Shown: piece after piece, positions 44,501-52,754 of the stretch
Position numbering within the stretch: the stretch's first letter is position 1
Layout of the letters: each line of letters opens with the position of its first letter
Assembly: GCA_036558125.1 (NCBI GenBank)
Contig: DATBGE010000036.1
Location: 1-64,000 of the forward strand
Direction: 5' to 3'
Source of the DNA: DATBGE01 sp036558125
Lineage (GTDB): Bacteria; Gemmatimonadota; Gemmatimonadetes; Gemmatimonadales; GWC2-71-9
Length of the DNA: 64,000 bases
The notes under the pieces: generated by a model
Databases searched by the model: none
What the model saw: the letters and a program-made list of their open reading frames with translations, nothing else
What the model was told of the DNA's origin: nothing
Made by a program: the position numbers and the translations under genes

Positions 44501-44669
44501 TATCGTCCTGGTTACCGGCATGACCCTGGGCACGATCTTCACCTTGTTCGTGGTCCCGGTGTTCTACTCACTGATCGCGGAGCAGCACCAGCCCAGTGAG
44601 ATTGACGAGAGCGAGACCTTGTCGTTCGGCTCAGAGGCGGTGGCGGTGGAGGGGGCAGCTCATGCGTAA
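41571..44669 (+). CDS. RND efflux pump inner-membrane permease (HAE-1/AcrB-MexB type)
   Basis: 1032 residues with twelve membrane helices and two large periplasmic loops. The proton-relay aspartates are in LSVGLVVDDAIVVVENVERH (TM4, near residue 405); other hallmarks are the N-terminal FIKHPVLA and the GLIAKNGILIVQFANRL segment near 905. It is a drug/proton antiporter of the hydrophobe/amphiphile family. It lies between its adaptor and its outer-membrane factor, and its end overlaps the latter by eight bases. Confidence 0.95.
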   Translation: MRSFTDIFIKHPVLAVVVNLVILLVGYRSISSLPVQQYPKIESSQILITTVYYGASAETVRGFLTTPIERAVSAISGVDYVESTSRAGVSSITIHLKLNHNSTTGLAEVTARLQQVRAELPAEAQPPVVEVQRADRPYASFYMSFTSSERDIPALTDWLTRNMQPQLSTLSGVQRVDVVGGTPIAMRIWIDPDKLAALNLAPGDVQAALQRNNFLAAVGQTKNDLVQVNLLANTDLRSPEEFKNLIVADRNGAVVRLSDVAKVELGAEEADFITKFSDKEAVYLGIWPVIGVNEIEVAHRLHAEMDKIRPTLPKDIDMQLAYDATVFMEDALHEITKTLIETILIVAVVVFLFMGSLRTAIVPLVAIPISLVGAAIVMYAAGFSLNLLTILAIVLSVGLVVDDAIVVVENVERHVREGKSRIDAALIGARELVGPIIAMTITLAAVYTPIGFQGGLTGSLFLEFAITLAAAVVISGVVAVTLSPMMSSKLVHEHGQEGRLTKLVNRGFDALRRRYEKLLDGALTMRGSIVVASLLVMVGAWPLYHFSRRELAPIEDQSHISLFMQASPDASLAASNRASLQVVKAVTSFPEAKFMWSLTANWGGFGGMVAKDWHQRKQTTEQLYGQVYGAVSQIPGLQVFPRLDPPLPTPGQYDVEMVLASDLPPEQMLQTVGQVLGAGWQSGKFLYVDTDLKIDLPEARVVIDRDQVADLGLDLASVGRELGTLLGGGYVNRFNYFDRSYKVIPQIGEAGRTTVGPLLDLKIKTPDGKLVPVSTFTHIESSTAPRTLNRFQQRNAVRIFGGVRPGITKEEGLRVLEDAARAVAPPGVGLDYAGESRQIRLEGSSLTVTLGFAVILIYLVLAAQFLSFRDPLIVLVGSVPLAISGALIFSFLDLTTINIYSQVGLITLVGLIAKNGILIVQFANRLQTHGMTKMDAIREASLTRLRPVLMTSAATVFGHFPLVLATGPGSAARNSIGIVLVTGMTLGTIFTLFVVPVFYSLIAEQHQPSEIDESETLSFGSEAVAVEGAAHA

Positions 44670-46107
44670 TTCCTTGCTGCTCGGAATCCTCGTGGTGACA
44701 GCCTGCGCTTCGAGCCCGGCCTACCAGCCGCCTCCTGTGCAGGTACCGTCGGAGTACCGCGAGACGAAGGTCTCTCAGGATAGTTCTGTCCACATGGTGC
44801 CCTCGGTCCGTGAGGATGAGCGGACCCAGGATGCCGCGGATTGGCATGAGCTGGGCGACACCACGCTGACCCGGCTCGTGCATGAAGTGCTGAACTCGAA
44901 TCTCGACATCCGGACCGCCGAGGCGCGGTTGCGGGGCGCTAGGGCCGCGCGGACCAGCGCAGTCCTGGAGCTCACGCCGACGGTAAACCTGGGCGGGAGC
45001 TATACCCGTGAGCGTCTGTCGAGCGCGGCTTTCCCGGGTGCCTCGGGACCGTTCCCTGACCAGTCCGTCTGGGATGCCGGCTTCGATGCCTCGTGGGAGT
45101 TTGACCTGTTCGGCCGGCTGCGTCGCAACATCCAGGCGCAGGGAGCCTTCGAGGAAGCCTCGAAGGAGGATCTGCGGAATGTCCAGGTTCTCCTTACTGC
45201 CGAGTTGGCTCGGGCTTACTTCGAGCTTCGGGGCGCGCAGGAACGACTCGCCGTTGCCCGCAGCAATGCGGAGAATCAGACGCGCTCGCTCGAGGTGACC
45301 CAGGAGCGCCTGGATAACGGTCGCGGGACCGCGTTCGATACCGAGCGGGCCAAGGCCCAGTTAGGGACGACGCTGGCGTCGATCCCTTCCTTTGAGTCAC
45401 AGGTCGCTGCGGCCCAATATCGGGTCGGCGTGCTGGTGGGGCGGCCTCCCGCACAGGTCGCCACTGAGCTCGACGCGGTGGTCGATCTCCCGGAGTTGCC
45501 GGACACCGTTCCGCTTGCTGAGCCTGATTCGCTGATTCGCCGTCGGCCCGACGTCGGGGCCGCCGAACGGAACCTCGCGGGCCAGCAGGCCTTGGTCGGC
45601 GCGGCAAAAGCGGAGTATCTCCCGCGGATCGTGGTAGCCGGCGGTGCCGGGTTTACCTCATCCAACCTGGATGATCTGACTGGCTCGGACACCTTCCGCT
45701 ACGGCGTGGGCCCCGTCATCTCGCTGCCGCTCAACTGGGGCCGGGTCAAGGCGAACGTGGACCAAACCAAGGCGCTGGCCGACGAAGCGAAAGCGCAATA
45801 CGCCCAGACGGTGCTTCTGGCCGAGCAGGATGTGGAGACCGCTCTCTCCCGTTACCGCACCTCCCGCAGCAGGGTCGAGCGGCTCCGGGAAGCGGCCGTC
45901 GCGAGTGCCGCGGCTGCGGAGCTGGCACGGCTCCGCTTCTCCGAGGGAGTCACCGACTTCCTCCAGGTGCTCGATGCCGAGCGCACACAATTGGGCGCGG
46001 AGGATGACTTGGCGCAGGGACGGACCGATGCCGCGACTGCATACGCGGCGCTCTACAAGGCGTTGGGAGGGAGCTGGCCCTTCGCCCAGGAGACGACTAA
46101 CCAGTAG
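44662..46107 (+). CDS. RND efflux outer-membrane factor (NodT/OprM-type lipoprotein)
   Basis: 481 residues. The lipobox VVTACASSP puts the acylated cysteine near residue 14, and two OEP repeats follow with the alternating beta-strand and long-helix pattern of TolC-like channels (SWEFDLFGRLRRNIQAQ; VISLPLNWGRVKANVDQ). Overlap with the permease gene (44662-44669) indicates one transcript. It completes the tripartite pump. Its stop abuts that of the convergent gene at 46108 with no intervening base. Confidence 0.94.
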   Translation: MRNSLLLGILVVTACASSPAYQPPPVQVPSEYRETKVSQDSSVHMVPSVREDERTQDAADWHELGDTTLTRLVHEVLNSNLDIRTAEARLRGARAARTSAVLELTPTVNLGGSYTRERLSSAAFPGASGPFPDQSVWDAGFDASWEFDLFGRLRRNIQAQGAFEEASKEDLRNVQVLLTAELARAYFELRGAQERLAVARSNAENQTRSLEVTQERLDNGRGTAFDTERAKAQLGTTLASIPSFESQVAAAQYRVGVLVGRPPAQVATELDAVVDLPELPDTVPLAEPDSLIRRRPDVGAAERNLAGQQALVGAAKAEYLPRIVVAGGAGFTSSNLDDLTGSDTFRYGVGPVISLPLNWGRVKANVDQTKALADEAKAQYAQTVLLAEQDVETALSRYRTSRSRVERLREAAVASAAAAELARLRFSEGVTDFLQVLDAERTQLGAEDDLAQGRTDAATAYAALYKALGGSWPFAQETTNQ

Positions 46108-46914
46108 TCAGGATTCTGATTCCCCCGGCATGGTCCCCGGCGGCGGAGCGAGAGGAGCGTATCGGCTCCTGACGTAGTGTGCCACGCGGTCACCCAGATA
46201 GGCACACACCGCCGCCGAGAGGATCGGGAGCCCGAGCATCAGGAGCCGGTACATATCTCCGCTCACGACATGAGTTCCACCGTCGCCGAGCCCCACGGAA
46301 CGCAGCGCCGATTTCCAGTGCGAGTCGGTGTAGGTGTTGGCAACCCACCATCCGGCAGCAAGTCCCGCCAGCGCCGGCAGGCGGGGGAAGAGCCGATCGC
46401 GCAATTGTCGCTTCAACGCCCTGCCTAGCAGCTTCGCCTCATCCGCAAGACGACCGTTCCAGGCAACCGGTAGGGTCTCGGCGCGCACCGCCGAGGTCCG
46501 GGGCTGAGCCACCACCTTTTCAGATCGTTTGCTTCCAGCCGCGCCCATCTCCTCGTAGAACGGACGCAGGTCGCGGCGACAGCGTTGGCGTTGGTTGCCG
46601 AGAATTGCTCGGGTGCACAATCCGCGTAGGATGACGACCGGCCGCATGGTGGGCGAGACACTGGCGTAGTCGGCTCGGTCGACTTCCAGCGAGTGCGAAA
46701 TGGCCTCGCTCAACGCATCTGCGCGCCGGCGAAGGAGCCGGACGGCCTCCGGCAGCTGCTCGGCTCCGCCAAGAGGATCTCGTTCGCGGAAGTCGGCCAG
46801 CGCCTCGCCCGCCCGGGCAAGCTCGTCCCGTTCTCGTCGCTCGACCGCCCGGCGGCGGATTTCAAGAAGCAGGTCCTCGAGGATCACAACTGGTATCTCC
46901 AGAGCGATTGTCAC
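46108..46914 (-). CDS. Hypothetical protein with C-terminal membrane helices
   Basis: About 268 residues. I recognise no family. The N-terminal 200 residues are helical and rich in arginine and glutamate (RRRAVERRERDELARAGEAL); two hydrophobic segments near the C terminus (LPALAGLAAGWWVANTY and LLMLGLPILSAAVCAYLG) are likely membrane helices. The start is uncertain: I chose the GTG at 46912-46914 because further upstream the frame has the arginine-, proline- and serine-rich look of non-coding DNA; a TGGAG sits directly at that codon. Confidence 0.55.
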   Translation of the reverse strand: MTIALEIPVVILEDLLLEIRRRAVERRERDELARAGEALADFRERDPLGGAEQLPEAVRLLRRRADALSEAISHSLEVDRADYASVSPTMRPVVILRGLCTRAILGNQRQRCRRDLRPFYEEMGAAGSKRSEKVVAQPRTSAVRAETLPVAWNGRLADEAKLLGRALKRQLRDRLFPRLPALAGLAAGWWVANTYTDSHWKSALRSVGLGDGGTHVVSGDMYRLLMLGLPILSAAVCAYLGDRVAHYVRSRYAPLAPPPGTMPGESES

Positions 46915-47188
46915 TCCAGAATTTGCAAGAGGCGTGCACGAGGCGGCCGACCGGGGTTGGAGGGAGCCCGGGGCGGAGGACCCGGCTCGATCTTGCAAAC
47001 TCAGCCAAACCACTGCACTGTGAAGGTGGGCGGAGATCCACGCCCAACCTCTTCGACCCTCCCCCAGCGAGGGTCTTCGTGAGGCAAAGGGGGGCACACT
47101 CCCGGATCCCATCGCCAGACCTTTGCGTCGCCTCGGGCGCCGCTGCTGGGGGGCATGCGTCTCAGGCCTGACCAAAGGGGCTGTTCCG
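46915..47188. other. Intergenic stretch with one hairpin
   Basis: 274 bases between divergent genes. The only structure I see is a perfect 7-bp hairpin, GACCCTC (47055-47061) with GAGGGTC (47069-47075). No T-run follows on either strand and no convincing promoter is visible. Confidence 0.4.
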
Positions 47189-47899
47189 ATGACGACCAAC
47201 AAGGATCTCAAACGCCTGGTTCGCGGGCGCATGCAGAAGACGGGCGAATCCTATACGACCGCCCGGGCTAACCTCCTGAAGCACTCTCTCACTTCTACTC
47301 TCAAGCAGGCTCCCGCGGCGATCGACTACGCCGGTCTCGCCGGCATGAGCGACGTCACGATCAAGGCCAGAACCGGGTGCACCTGGGAGCGCTGGGTCTG
47401 GGCACTCGACCGAGTCGACGCCCACCTCTGGCCCCATCGCGAGATCGCCCGGTACGTGCGGGAGAAGTACAAGGTGCCCGACTGGTGGACCCAGACTGTT
47501 ACCGTGGGTTACGAACGGATCAAAGGGCTCCGAGTCAAAGGACAGCGGCGGGACGGCCATTTCGAGGCCAGCAAGAGCAAGGTGTTTGGGGTATCCCGGT
47601 CCTCGCTCTACCGGGCGTTCCGCGACGGGCGCACCCGTGCCCGGTGGCTCCCTGGGGTTGATCTCAAGATCCGCACGGCCACCCGCGAGAAATCCATGCG
47701 CATTACCTGGCCGGACCAGACGCTGGTGGAGCTCAACTTCCTGTCCAAGGGAGCCCGGAAGAGCCAAGTCGCGATCCAACACTCGAGATTGCCGGACAAG
47801 GCCGCGGCATCGAATATGAAGGAGTTCTGGGCCACGAAACTCGCCGCTTTGCAGGACGTGCTTGGCGCGGCGGCCCTGACTCGATCAAGGTCGGCTTGA
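47189..47899 (+). CDS. SRPBCC (AHSA1/START-like) domain protein with KTGESYTTAR-type N terminus
   Basis: 236 residues. The N-terminal 25 residues (KRLVRGRMQKTGESYTTAR) form a short helical segment I have no name for. The C-terminal half (about 130-230) has the SRPBCC pattern: a beta-rich ligand cavity (IRTATREKSMRITWPDQTLVEL), VAIQHSRLPDKAAA and the final helix WATKLAALQDVL. Such domains bind small hydrophobic ligands. The ATG at 47189 is preceded by AGGGG at nine bases. Its TGA overlaps the sulfotransferase start (TGATG), implying related roles, possibly handling of a lipid substrate (inference). Confidence 0.7.
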   Translation: MTTNKDLKRLVRGRMQKTGESYTTARANLLKHSLTSTLKQAPAAIDYAGLAGMSDVTIKARTGCTWERWVWALDRVDAHLWPHREIARYVREKYKVPDWWTQTVTVGYERIKGLRVKGQRRDGHFEASKSKVFGVSRSSLYRAFRDGRTRARWLPGVDLKIRTATREKSMRITWPDQTLVELNFLSKGARKSQVAIQHSRLPDKAAASNMKEFWATKLAALQDVLGAAALTRSRSA

Positions 47900-49008
47900 T
47901 GCATCTGCTCTGGTGGATCCTCGGTACCTTCGTCGTGCTCTATCTGGTGCAGAGCATCTACCTCGGCGTGGTATTGAAGTGGGAAGACGAACAGACGGCC
48001 GGCCTCGGTTACTATGGCCGGCCGCCTGCCGAGCGGGAGGGATTCAAGCGCCGCCTCCGGCTGCACGCCGTGTTGCTGGCACCGATCCTCTGGCTCAACG
48101 GCCGTCTCGCCAAGATGGATTTCCGCCGGGCCAGCATGAGCTACAAAGGTGTTGCCGGCCCGGCGGGAAGCTGTACACCGGAGACCTTCGCGCGGGCAGA
48201 GCAATATCAGCCTCGCCCCGAGGACATCTTCGTGGTTACCCAGATGAAGTGCGGGACCACGTGGATGCAGCACGTGGTCTATGAGGTGTTGAACCGCGGC
48301 AATGGGAACCTGGTCGCCAGCGGCACTGAGATTTACGCGATTTCGCCCTGGATCGAGGGGCGGCGCAGCGTGTCGCTGGAACAGGCCCCCATGATCGGCA
48401 CCGAGCGGCCTTCTCGCATCATCAAGACCCATCTCCCTGCTCAACTCTGTCCCGCGTCGCCCCAGGCCCGCTACATCTACGTCGCGCGGCATCCGGTCTC
48501 CTGCTTCGCGAGTTGCGTGGACTTCGTCGCAACCAACGTGGGGCGCATGGCACCTCCCCCGGCGGCATTCGAGGAGTGGTATCGCTCGTCCGAGCTCATG
48601 TGGTGGGGCACCTGGCCGGACCATGTCGCCGGCTGGTGGGCTCGGAGCCAGAAGGATGGGAACGTACTGTTCTTATACTTCGAGGATCTCAAGCGCGACC
48701 TGCCCGCCATCGTGCGCCAGGTGGCAGGGTTCCTCGGGGTGAAACCATTGACCGACCACGAGCTAAAGCAGGTGGTCGAGAAGTGTAGTTTCGCCTATAT
48801 GCAGGAGCACAAGAACAATTTCGAGATGCAGCCGCCTCACCTGATGCAGACCAACGCCGACCTGTTCGTGCGAGGCACGGCGGACCGGCACAAGGACGTG
48901 GCGCCCGAAGTACGACAGCGGCTCGGCGCGTGGGCGGTCCAGCAGCTCGACGGAAGCGCATTTCCGCTCCGCAAGGCTTACCCGGACGTCATCGGGGAGG
49001 CGAGGTAG
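47899..49008 (+). CDS. Membrane-anchored sulfotransferase
   Basis: 369 residues. An N-terminal hydrophobic helix (about 2-25) anchors the protein. The sulfotransferase fold has the PAPS 5'-phosphosulfate loop TQMKCGTTWMQH (residues about 113-124) and the 3'-phosphate motif YVARHPVSCFAS near 190. It would transfer sulfate from PAPS to a hydroxyl or amine of an unknown acceptor, perhaps a lipid given the anchor. It is coupled by TGATG to the SRPBCC gene. Confidence 0.88.
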   Translation: MHLLWWILGTFVVLYLVQSIYLGVVLKWEDEQTAGLGYYGRPPAEREGFKRRLRLHAVLLAPILWLNGRLAKMDFRRASMSYKGVAGPAGSCTPETFARAEQYQPRPEDIFVVTQMKCGTTWMQHVVYEVLNRGNGNLVASGTEIYAISPWIEGRRSVSLEQAPMIGTERPSRIIKTHLPAQLCPASPQARYIYVARHPVSCFASCVDFVATNVGRMAPPPAAFEEWYRSSELMWWGTWPDHVAGWWARSQKDGNVLFLYFEDLKRDLPAIVRQVAGFLGVKPLTDHELKQVVEKCSFAYMQEHKNNFEMQPPHLMQTNADLFVRGTADRHKDVAPEVRQRLGAWAVQQLDGSAFPLRKAYPDVIGEAR

Positions 49009-49084
49009 TCGCGATTTCCGCATCAGCCCCATCGCCCAAGGAGGAGACCATGGTGCGGGGCAGAACTCATTTCTCCGGAATCCA

Positions 49085-49588
49085 ATGCTGGAAGATCAGG
49101 GCAAGCTTGCCGGCGAGTTGCGACAAATCCTGCTTCGGAATTCCTCGCTCTGGCCCCCGACTGACCTCACCGCGGCAACCAGGGGTGTCGCGGCGGCGGT
49201 CCAGGTTGACGGCGGCCTCGGACTCTGGGCCTCGGATCCTGTCGGGTCCGCGAAACCGTATCGTACGCTTCGCGCCGACAGCAAGCCGGTCTACGAGAGT
49301 CCCGACCCGGCCCAGGCAGCGGCCGTTGCTGCCGCGCTTAACGAAGTCACCTGGAATCAGGTGAAAACGGCCAAGACTTTCGACATCGATCACCTGGCAT
49401 TCCTGTCCGACCTCGCCGATTCCCGATCCCTCGGCTGGCTACCGGCCGGGGCCGCGAGCGACATCCGGCGGATCGCCGACGATGTCGCACCGCAAATCGA
49501 CAAGATCCTCGAGGGCCAGGCCAGCATGCGGCAACGCGCCCTCCCGACAAACCTGCGACGTACCGCGGACCGCCTCGAAACGCGTTAA
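49085..49588 (+). CDS. Hypothetical protein
   Basis: 167 residues, mixed alpha/beta composition, no signal peptide and no family I recognise. The ATG at 49085 has only a weak GGA upstream. A strong AAGGAGGAG ribosome binding site with an ATG at 49050 lies 35 bases earlier in another frame; translation from there gives a low-complexity arginine/serine-rich product. The true gene may therefore start at 49050 and contain a frameshift, or use the site through a short leader. It converges on the DUF4142 gene. Confidence 0.5.
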   Translation: MLEDQGKLAGELRQILLRNSSLWPPTDLTAATRGVAAAVQVDGGLGLWASDPVGSAKPYRTLRADSKPVYESPDPAQAAAVAAALNEVTWNQVKTAKTFDIDHLAFLSDLADSRSLGWLPAGAASDIRRIADDVAPQIDKILEGQASMRQRALPTNLRRTADRLETR

Positions 49589-49653
49589 GCCCACCCGGCA
49601 GGCCAGACCGGACCCTCTCGGATCCGGCCCGGACGCCAGAATTCAAGAGGGAA

Positions 49654-50187
49654 TCAGGTCGCGTATCCCAGCTTCTTTTGCAGGTTCTGCGCGGCAACCA
49701 GGTGCCCCTGGAATGCCGGCGCTGCTTTTTCAATGAAGGCCTTGAGCTCCGGATTCTTGGCAGCCGGCAGCAGGGTCTTCGTCATGTAATCGATGACCGC
49801 CTGGTGGTACTCGATCTCGTGCGCCAGCCAATCCTTGTCGAAATCGGCCCCAGACTTCGCCTTGAGTGCGCTCACGACCTTGTCGTGTTCCTGATCGCCC
49901 TTGTTGTCAGCCGGAAGAACCGGATTCACCTTGATCTTCTTCGCCAGTTCTTCCGCCTGTTCCTTCAGTCCTTTGTGGGCATCGGCGAACATCTTGCCCA
50001 TCTCCTTCACTTCCTTGTCGGTGGCCTTGTCGGCAGCGAGGTTGCCGGTGTCGACGTCCTTCTGATTCGCCTTTACGAAGATGGCGACGATGTTGCCGTC
50101 GTTGAGTGTCGTTGTGTCCTGAGCAGGCAGGCTTGGAGCCGTAAGAACGAGCGCGCCGAGACCGGCCGCGAGTGCGAGCTTCAGCAT
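49654..50187 (-). CDS. Exported DUF4142 protein (ferritin-like four-helix fold)
   Basis: 177 residues. A signal peptide (MLKLALAAGLGALVLTAPSLPAQ) is followed by a helical DUF4142 domain (EVKEMGKMFADAHKGLKEQ; HEIEYHQAVIDYMTKTLLPAA). Members are periplasmic with a ferritin-like helical bundle; function is unknown, and histidine/glutamate pairs may bind metal (inference). It is transcribed divergently from an HTH regulator across an AT-rich segment. Confidence 0.88.
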   Translation of the reverse strand: MLKLALAAGLGALVLTAPSLPAQDTTTLNDGNIVAIFVKANQKDVDTGNLAADKATDKEVKEMGKMFADAHKGLKEQAEELAKKIKVNPVLPADNKGDQEHDKVVSALKAKSGADFDKDWLAHEIEYHQAVIDYMTKTLLPAAKNPELKAFIEKAAPAFQGHLVAAQNLQKKLGYAT

Positions 50188-50270
50188 GTTTACTCCAGGT
50201 GAGGGTTGAGGTCCGGCCCTGGTAGGTCCGGGGGGAACGCCACTCTACCGTAAGCCTTTCATGCCAATAA

Positions 50271-50304
50271 ATCAAGTATTATATTGAATTATTGTAATAT
50301 TGAT
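50271..50304. promoter_or_regulatory. AT-rich inverted repeat between divergent DUF4142 and HTH genes
   Basis: ATCAAGTATTA (50271-50281) and TAATATTGAT (50295-50304) form an inverted repeat with one unpaired base. It lies in a markedly AT-rich patch of this GC-rich region, 29 bases before the regulator's ATG. It is probably the shared promoter and operator. Confidence 0.55.
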
Positions 50305-50332
50305 CACACTAGACCCTGCTGAGGAGGAGCCG

Positions 50333-50968
50333 ATGCCCACACGGCACTGGGACCGGAGCTTTCTGGAGAGCAGCCAGGGAAGAATCATCGCGCTGCTTCG
50401 GCAGGGCAGCCGGACGATCGAGGAGCTCTCCACCGCCCTCGGCCTGACTGGCAATGCGGTCCGAAGCCACATCACGGCGCTTGAAAGGAACGGATTCGTG
50501 GTTCCGGCAGAGCAGCGCCGCACCAGCCGCAAGCCAGCCCAGGCCTACGCGATCCGCCCGGAGGCGGAGCAGCGGCTTTCCAAGGCCTACGCACCAGTGC
50601 TCGCGGGACTGCTCCGGGTACTGGCCCGTAAGATGGATCCCGCCGAGCTGCGAGGATTGATGCGCGAGGTGGGAGAGGAGCTTGCGCTGGGTCACGCCGC
50701 CCCGAAAGGCGACCGAGTCGCGGCAGCGCGAGTGGCAGCCATGGTCCTGAATGATCTGGGCGGGGCGGTAGCGGTGGAGCACAACAACGACGAGCTGCGG
50801 CTGAGAGGTGATGGCTGCCCGCTGGCCGACGCCGTCCGTGTCCATCCCGAAGCGTGTCGTGCGGTGGGCGCTCTAGTGAGCCGAGTGGTCGGGGCGTCGG
50901 TAACCGAGGAGTGTGATCATGGTGACCGTCCCCGGTGCAACTTCAGGATTGCCAACCCCCCGAGCTGA
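50333..50968 (+). CDS. HTH transcriptional regulator with SufR-like C-terminal cysteines
   Basis: 211 residues. The N-terminal winged helix (about 15-75; TIEELSTALGLTGNAVRSHITALERNGFV) is of the ArsR/DeoR-like type. The C-terminal part ends with four cysteines in the pattern C-x12-C-x18-C-x7-C (CPLADAVRVHPEAC to GDRPRC), similar to SufR-type regulators that sense iron-sulfur status. A [Fe-S] cluster or other metal is likely bound (inference). The start at 50333 has GGAGGAG three bases upstream. It is divergent from the DUF4142 gene across a dyad. Confidence 0.85.
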   Translation: MPTRHWDRSFLESSQGRIIALLRQGSRTIEELSTALGLTGNAVRSHITALERNGFVVPAEQRRTSRKPAQAYAIRPEAEQRLSKAYAPVLAGLLRVLARKMDPAELRGLMREVGEELALGHAAPKGDRVAAARVAAMVLNDLGGAVAVEHNNDELRLRGDGCPLADAVRVHPEACRAVGALVSRVVGASVTEECDHGDRPRCNFRIANPPS

Positions 50969-51109
50969 CCATTCCCTTTCCCTCGCCGAGTAAGCTTCAG
51001 GCCCACGAGTGTTCGGACCACGGGTGTGCGGAGCACCCATGTCGATTCGGGCCCTCCCCAAACGACCAATTGACGTCCGGTTCCATTTCACCTCGATTGG
51101 GAGGAAGCC

Positions 51110-51466
51110 ATGAATTACCTGTGCCTGATCTATTCAGACGAGACCCAGTGGCAGAAGCTGCCCAAAGCCGAGACCGACAAGATGATGGCAGAGTTCTTCG
51201 CATTCACCGATAGCATCAAGGCCAGCGGCCAGTACGTCGGGAGTAACCGGCTGCAGCCGACCCATTCGGCGACGACCGTCCGAGTCCGCGATGGTAAGGT
51301 CTCCACTACCGACGGGCCGTTCGCGGAAACCAGGGAGCAACTCGGAGGCTATTATCTGGTCGAGGCCAATGATTTGAACGACGCGATCCGGATAGCCTCG
51401 AGAATTCCCGCCGCGCGGCTCGGAAGCATCGAGGTCCGTCCCATCTGGGAGGTCGTCCGCCCCTAG
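51110..51466 (+). CDS. YciI-like DGPF-domain protein
   Basis: 118 residues of the YCII/DGPF family (MNYLCLIYSDE; VSTTDGPFAETREQLGGYYLVEA; the DGPF motif near residue 68). These small alpha/beta barrel proteins have no firm activity but are typical companions of ECF42 sigma factors. The next gene encodes such a sigma factor, 18 bases away. The ATG at 51110 follows GGGAGGAAGCC. Confidence 0.92.
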   Translation: MNYLCLIYSDETQWQKLPKAETDKMMAEFFAFTDSIKASGQYVGSNRLQPTHSATTVRVRDGKVSTTDGPFAETREQLGGYYLVEANDLNDAIRIASRIPAARLGSIEVRPIWEVVRP

Positions 51467-51484
51467 TTGGAGAGAGCAGGAGGA

Positions 51485-52753
51485 ATGAGCGAGGTCATTG
51501 CCGAACCGATTCGCGCCGTAGTGGATGCGGTCTATCGTTCCGACTCACGGCGCGTCCTCGCCACCCTGATCCGGCTGCTGGGGGACTTCGACCTTGCCGA
51601 GGAAGCGCTCCATGAGGCGTTCGCCGCGGCGGTTGAGCGCTGGCCCCAGGATGGGGTTCCGGCCAATCCACGAGCGTGGCTCGTTTCGACCGGGCGGTTC
51701 AAGGCGATCGATGGTCTCCGGCGGCGGGCTCGCTTCGACGCGGCACTCGTGGAGCTGGCGGACCGCCTGGGTGCCAGTAGTGAGCCGGACATGATTCCCG
51801 ACGAAGACGGCATCGAAGACGACCGGCTGCGGCTGATCTTCACCTGCTGCCATCCCGCTCTACCTCCGGATTCCCAGCTGGCGCTCACGTTGCGGGAAGT
51901 CTGCGGCCTCCCGACCGAAGCCATTGCGCGCGCCTTTCTGACCAAGGCTCCCACCGTGGCGCAACGGATCGTCCGCGCCAAGGCGAAGATCCGGGACGCC
52001 GGCATACCATATCAGGTCCCCTCGAGAGCCGATCTTCCCGACCGCCTGGCGTTGGTGCTGCACGTGGTCTACCTCGTCTTCAACGAAGGGTACGCTCCGT
52101 CTTCCGGGGCATCGCTGACCCGGCATGACCTCTCCGAAGAGGCGATCCGGCTGGGTCGTCTCCTGGTGGAGCTCCTCCCCGAGCCGGAAGTCCTCGGACT
52201 GCTGGCGCTGATGCTGCTGCATGAATCGCGGCGGGCTGCGCGAAGCACATTATCGGGTGACGTGGTCCTGCTGGATGAGCAGGATCGCTCGCTCTGGGAT
52301 CGGGAGAGGATGGCGGAGGGGACCGCCCTGCTCGAGGAGGCTCTCTCCTCTCGTCGGTTCGGGTTCTTCACCCTCCAGGCCGCCATCGCGGCGGTCCACG
52401 CCGAAGCTGCCCGCGCGGCCGATACCGATTGGGAGCAGATCATCGGACTCTACGATCTCCTCCTTCAGGAGAGCCGGTCGCCCGTAATCGAATTGAACCG
52501 GGCGGCGGCAGTTGCCATGCGCGACGGTCCGGCAGCCGGGCTCGCCTTGATTGACGATATCCTCAATCGCGGGGATCTCGAGGACTATCACCTCGCGCAT
52601 TCGGCGCGGGCCGATCTCTGCCGGCGGTTGGGAAGAAATGAGGAAGCTCGCGCGTCGTACCAACGCGCCCTCGAGCTGGCCCGCCTGGACCCGGAGCGCC
52701 GGTTTCTGGAGCGGCGACTGAGCGAGCTGTCCTCACTAACGATTGGAGACTGA
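51485..52753 (+). CDS. ECF42-type RNA polymerase sigma factor with TPR-like C-terminal extension
   Basis: 422 residues. Region sigma-2 (about 10-80; RLLGDFDLAEEALHEAFAAAVERWP) and sigma-4 (about 115-165; LALTLREVCGLPTEAIARAFL) are followed by a long helical extension (about 190-410) with TPR-like repeats, including LNRAAAVAMRDGPAAGLALID. This architecture and the DGPF neighbour define ECF42. Such factors are regulated through the extension, not by an anti-sigma factor. The start at 51485 follows GGAGGA. Confidence 0.92.
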   Translation: MSEVIAEPIRAVVDAVYRSDSRRVLATLIRLLGDFDLAEEALHEAFAAAVERWPQDGVPANPRAWLVSTGRFKAIDGLRRRARFDAALVELADRLGASSEPDMIPDEDGIEDDRLRLIFTCCHPALPPDSQLALTLREVCGLPTEAIARAFLTKAPTVAQRIVRAKAKIRDAGIPYQVPSRADLPDRLALVLHVVYLVFNEGYAPSSGASLTRHDLSEEAIRLGRLLVELLPEPEVLGLLALMLLHESRRAARSTLSGDVVLLDEQDRSLWDRERMAEGTALLEEALSSRRFGFFTLQAAIAAVHAEAARAADTDWEQIIGLYDLLLQESRSPVIELNRAAAVAMRDGPAAGLALIDDILNRGDLEDYHLAHSARADLCRRLGRNEEARASYQRALELARLDPERRFLERRLSELSSLTIGD

Positions 52754-52754
52754 C

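Noticed and set aside
46915..47232. N-terminal extension of the 46108 hypothetical gene up to 47232
   Set aside because: The extension is arginine/proline/serine-rich with no homology pattern, overlaps the divergent gene at 47189 and has no ribosome binding site.
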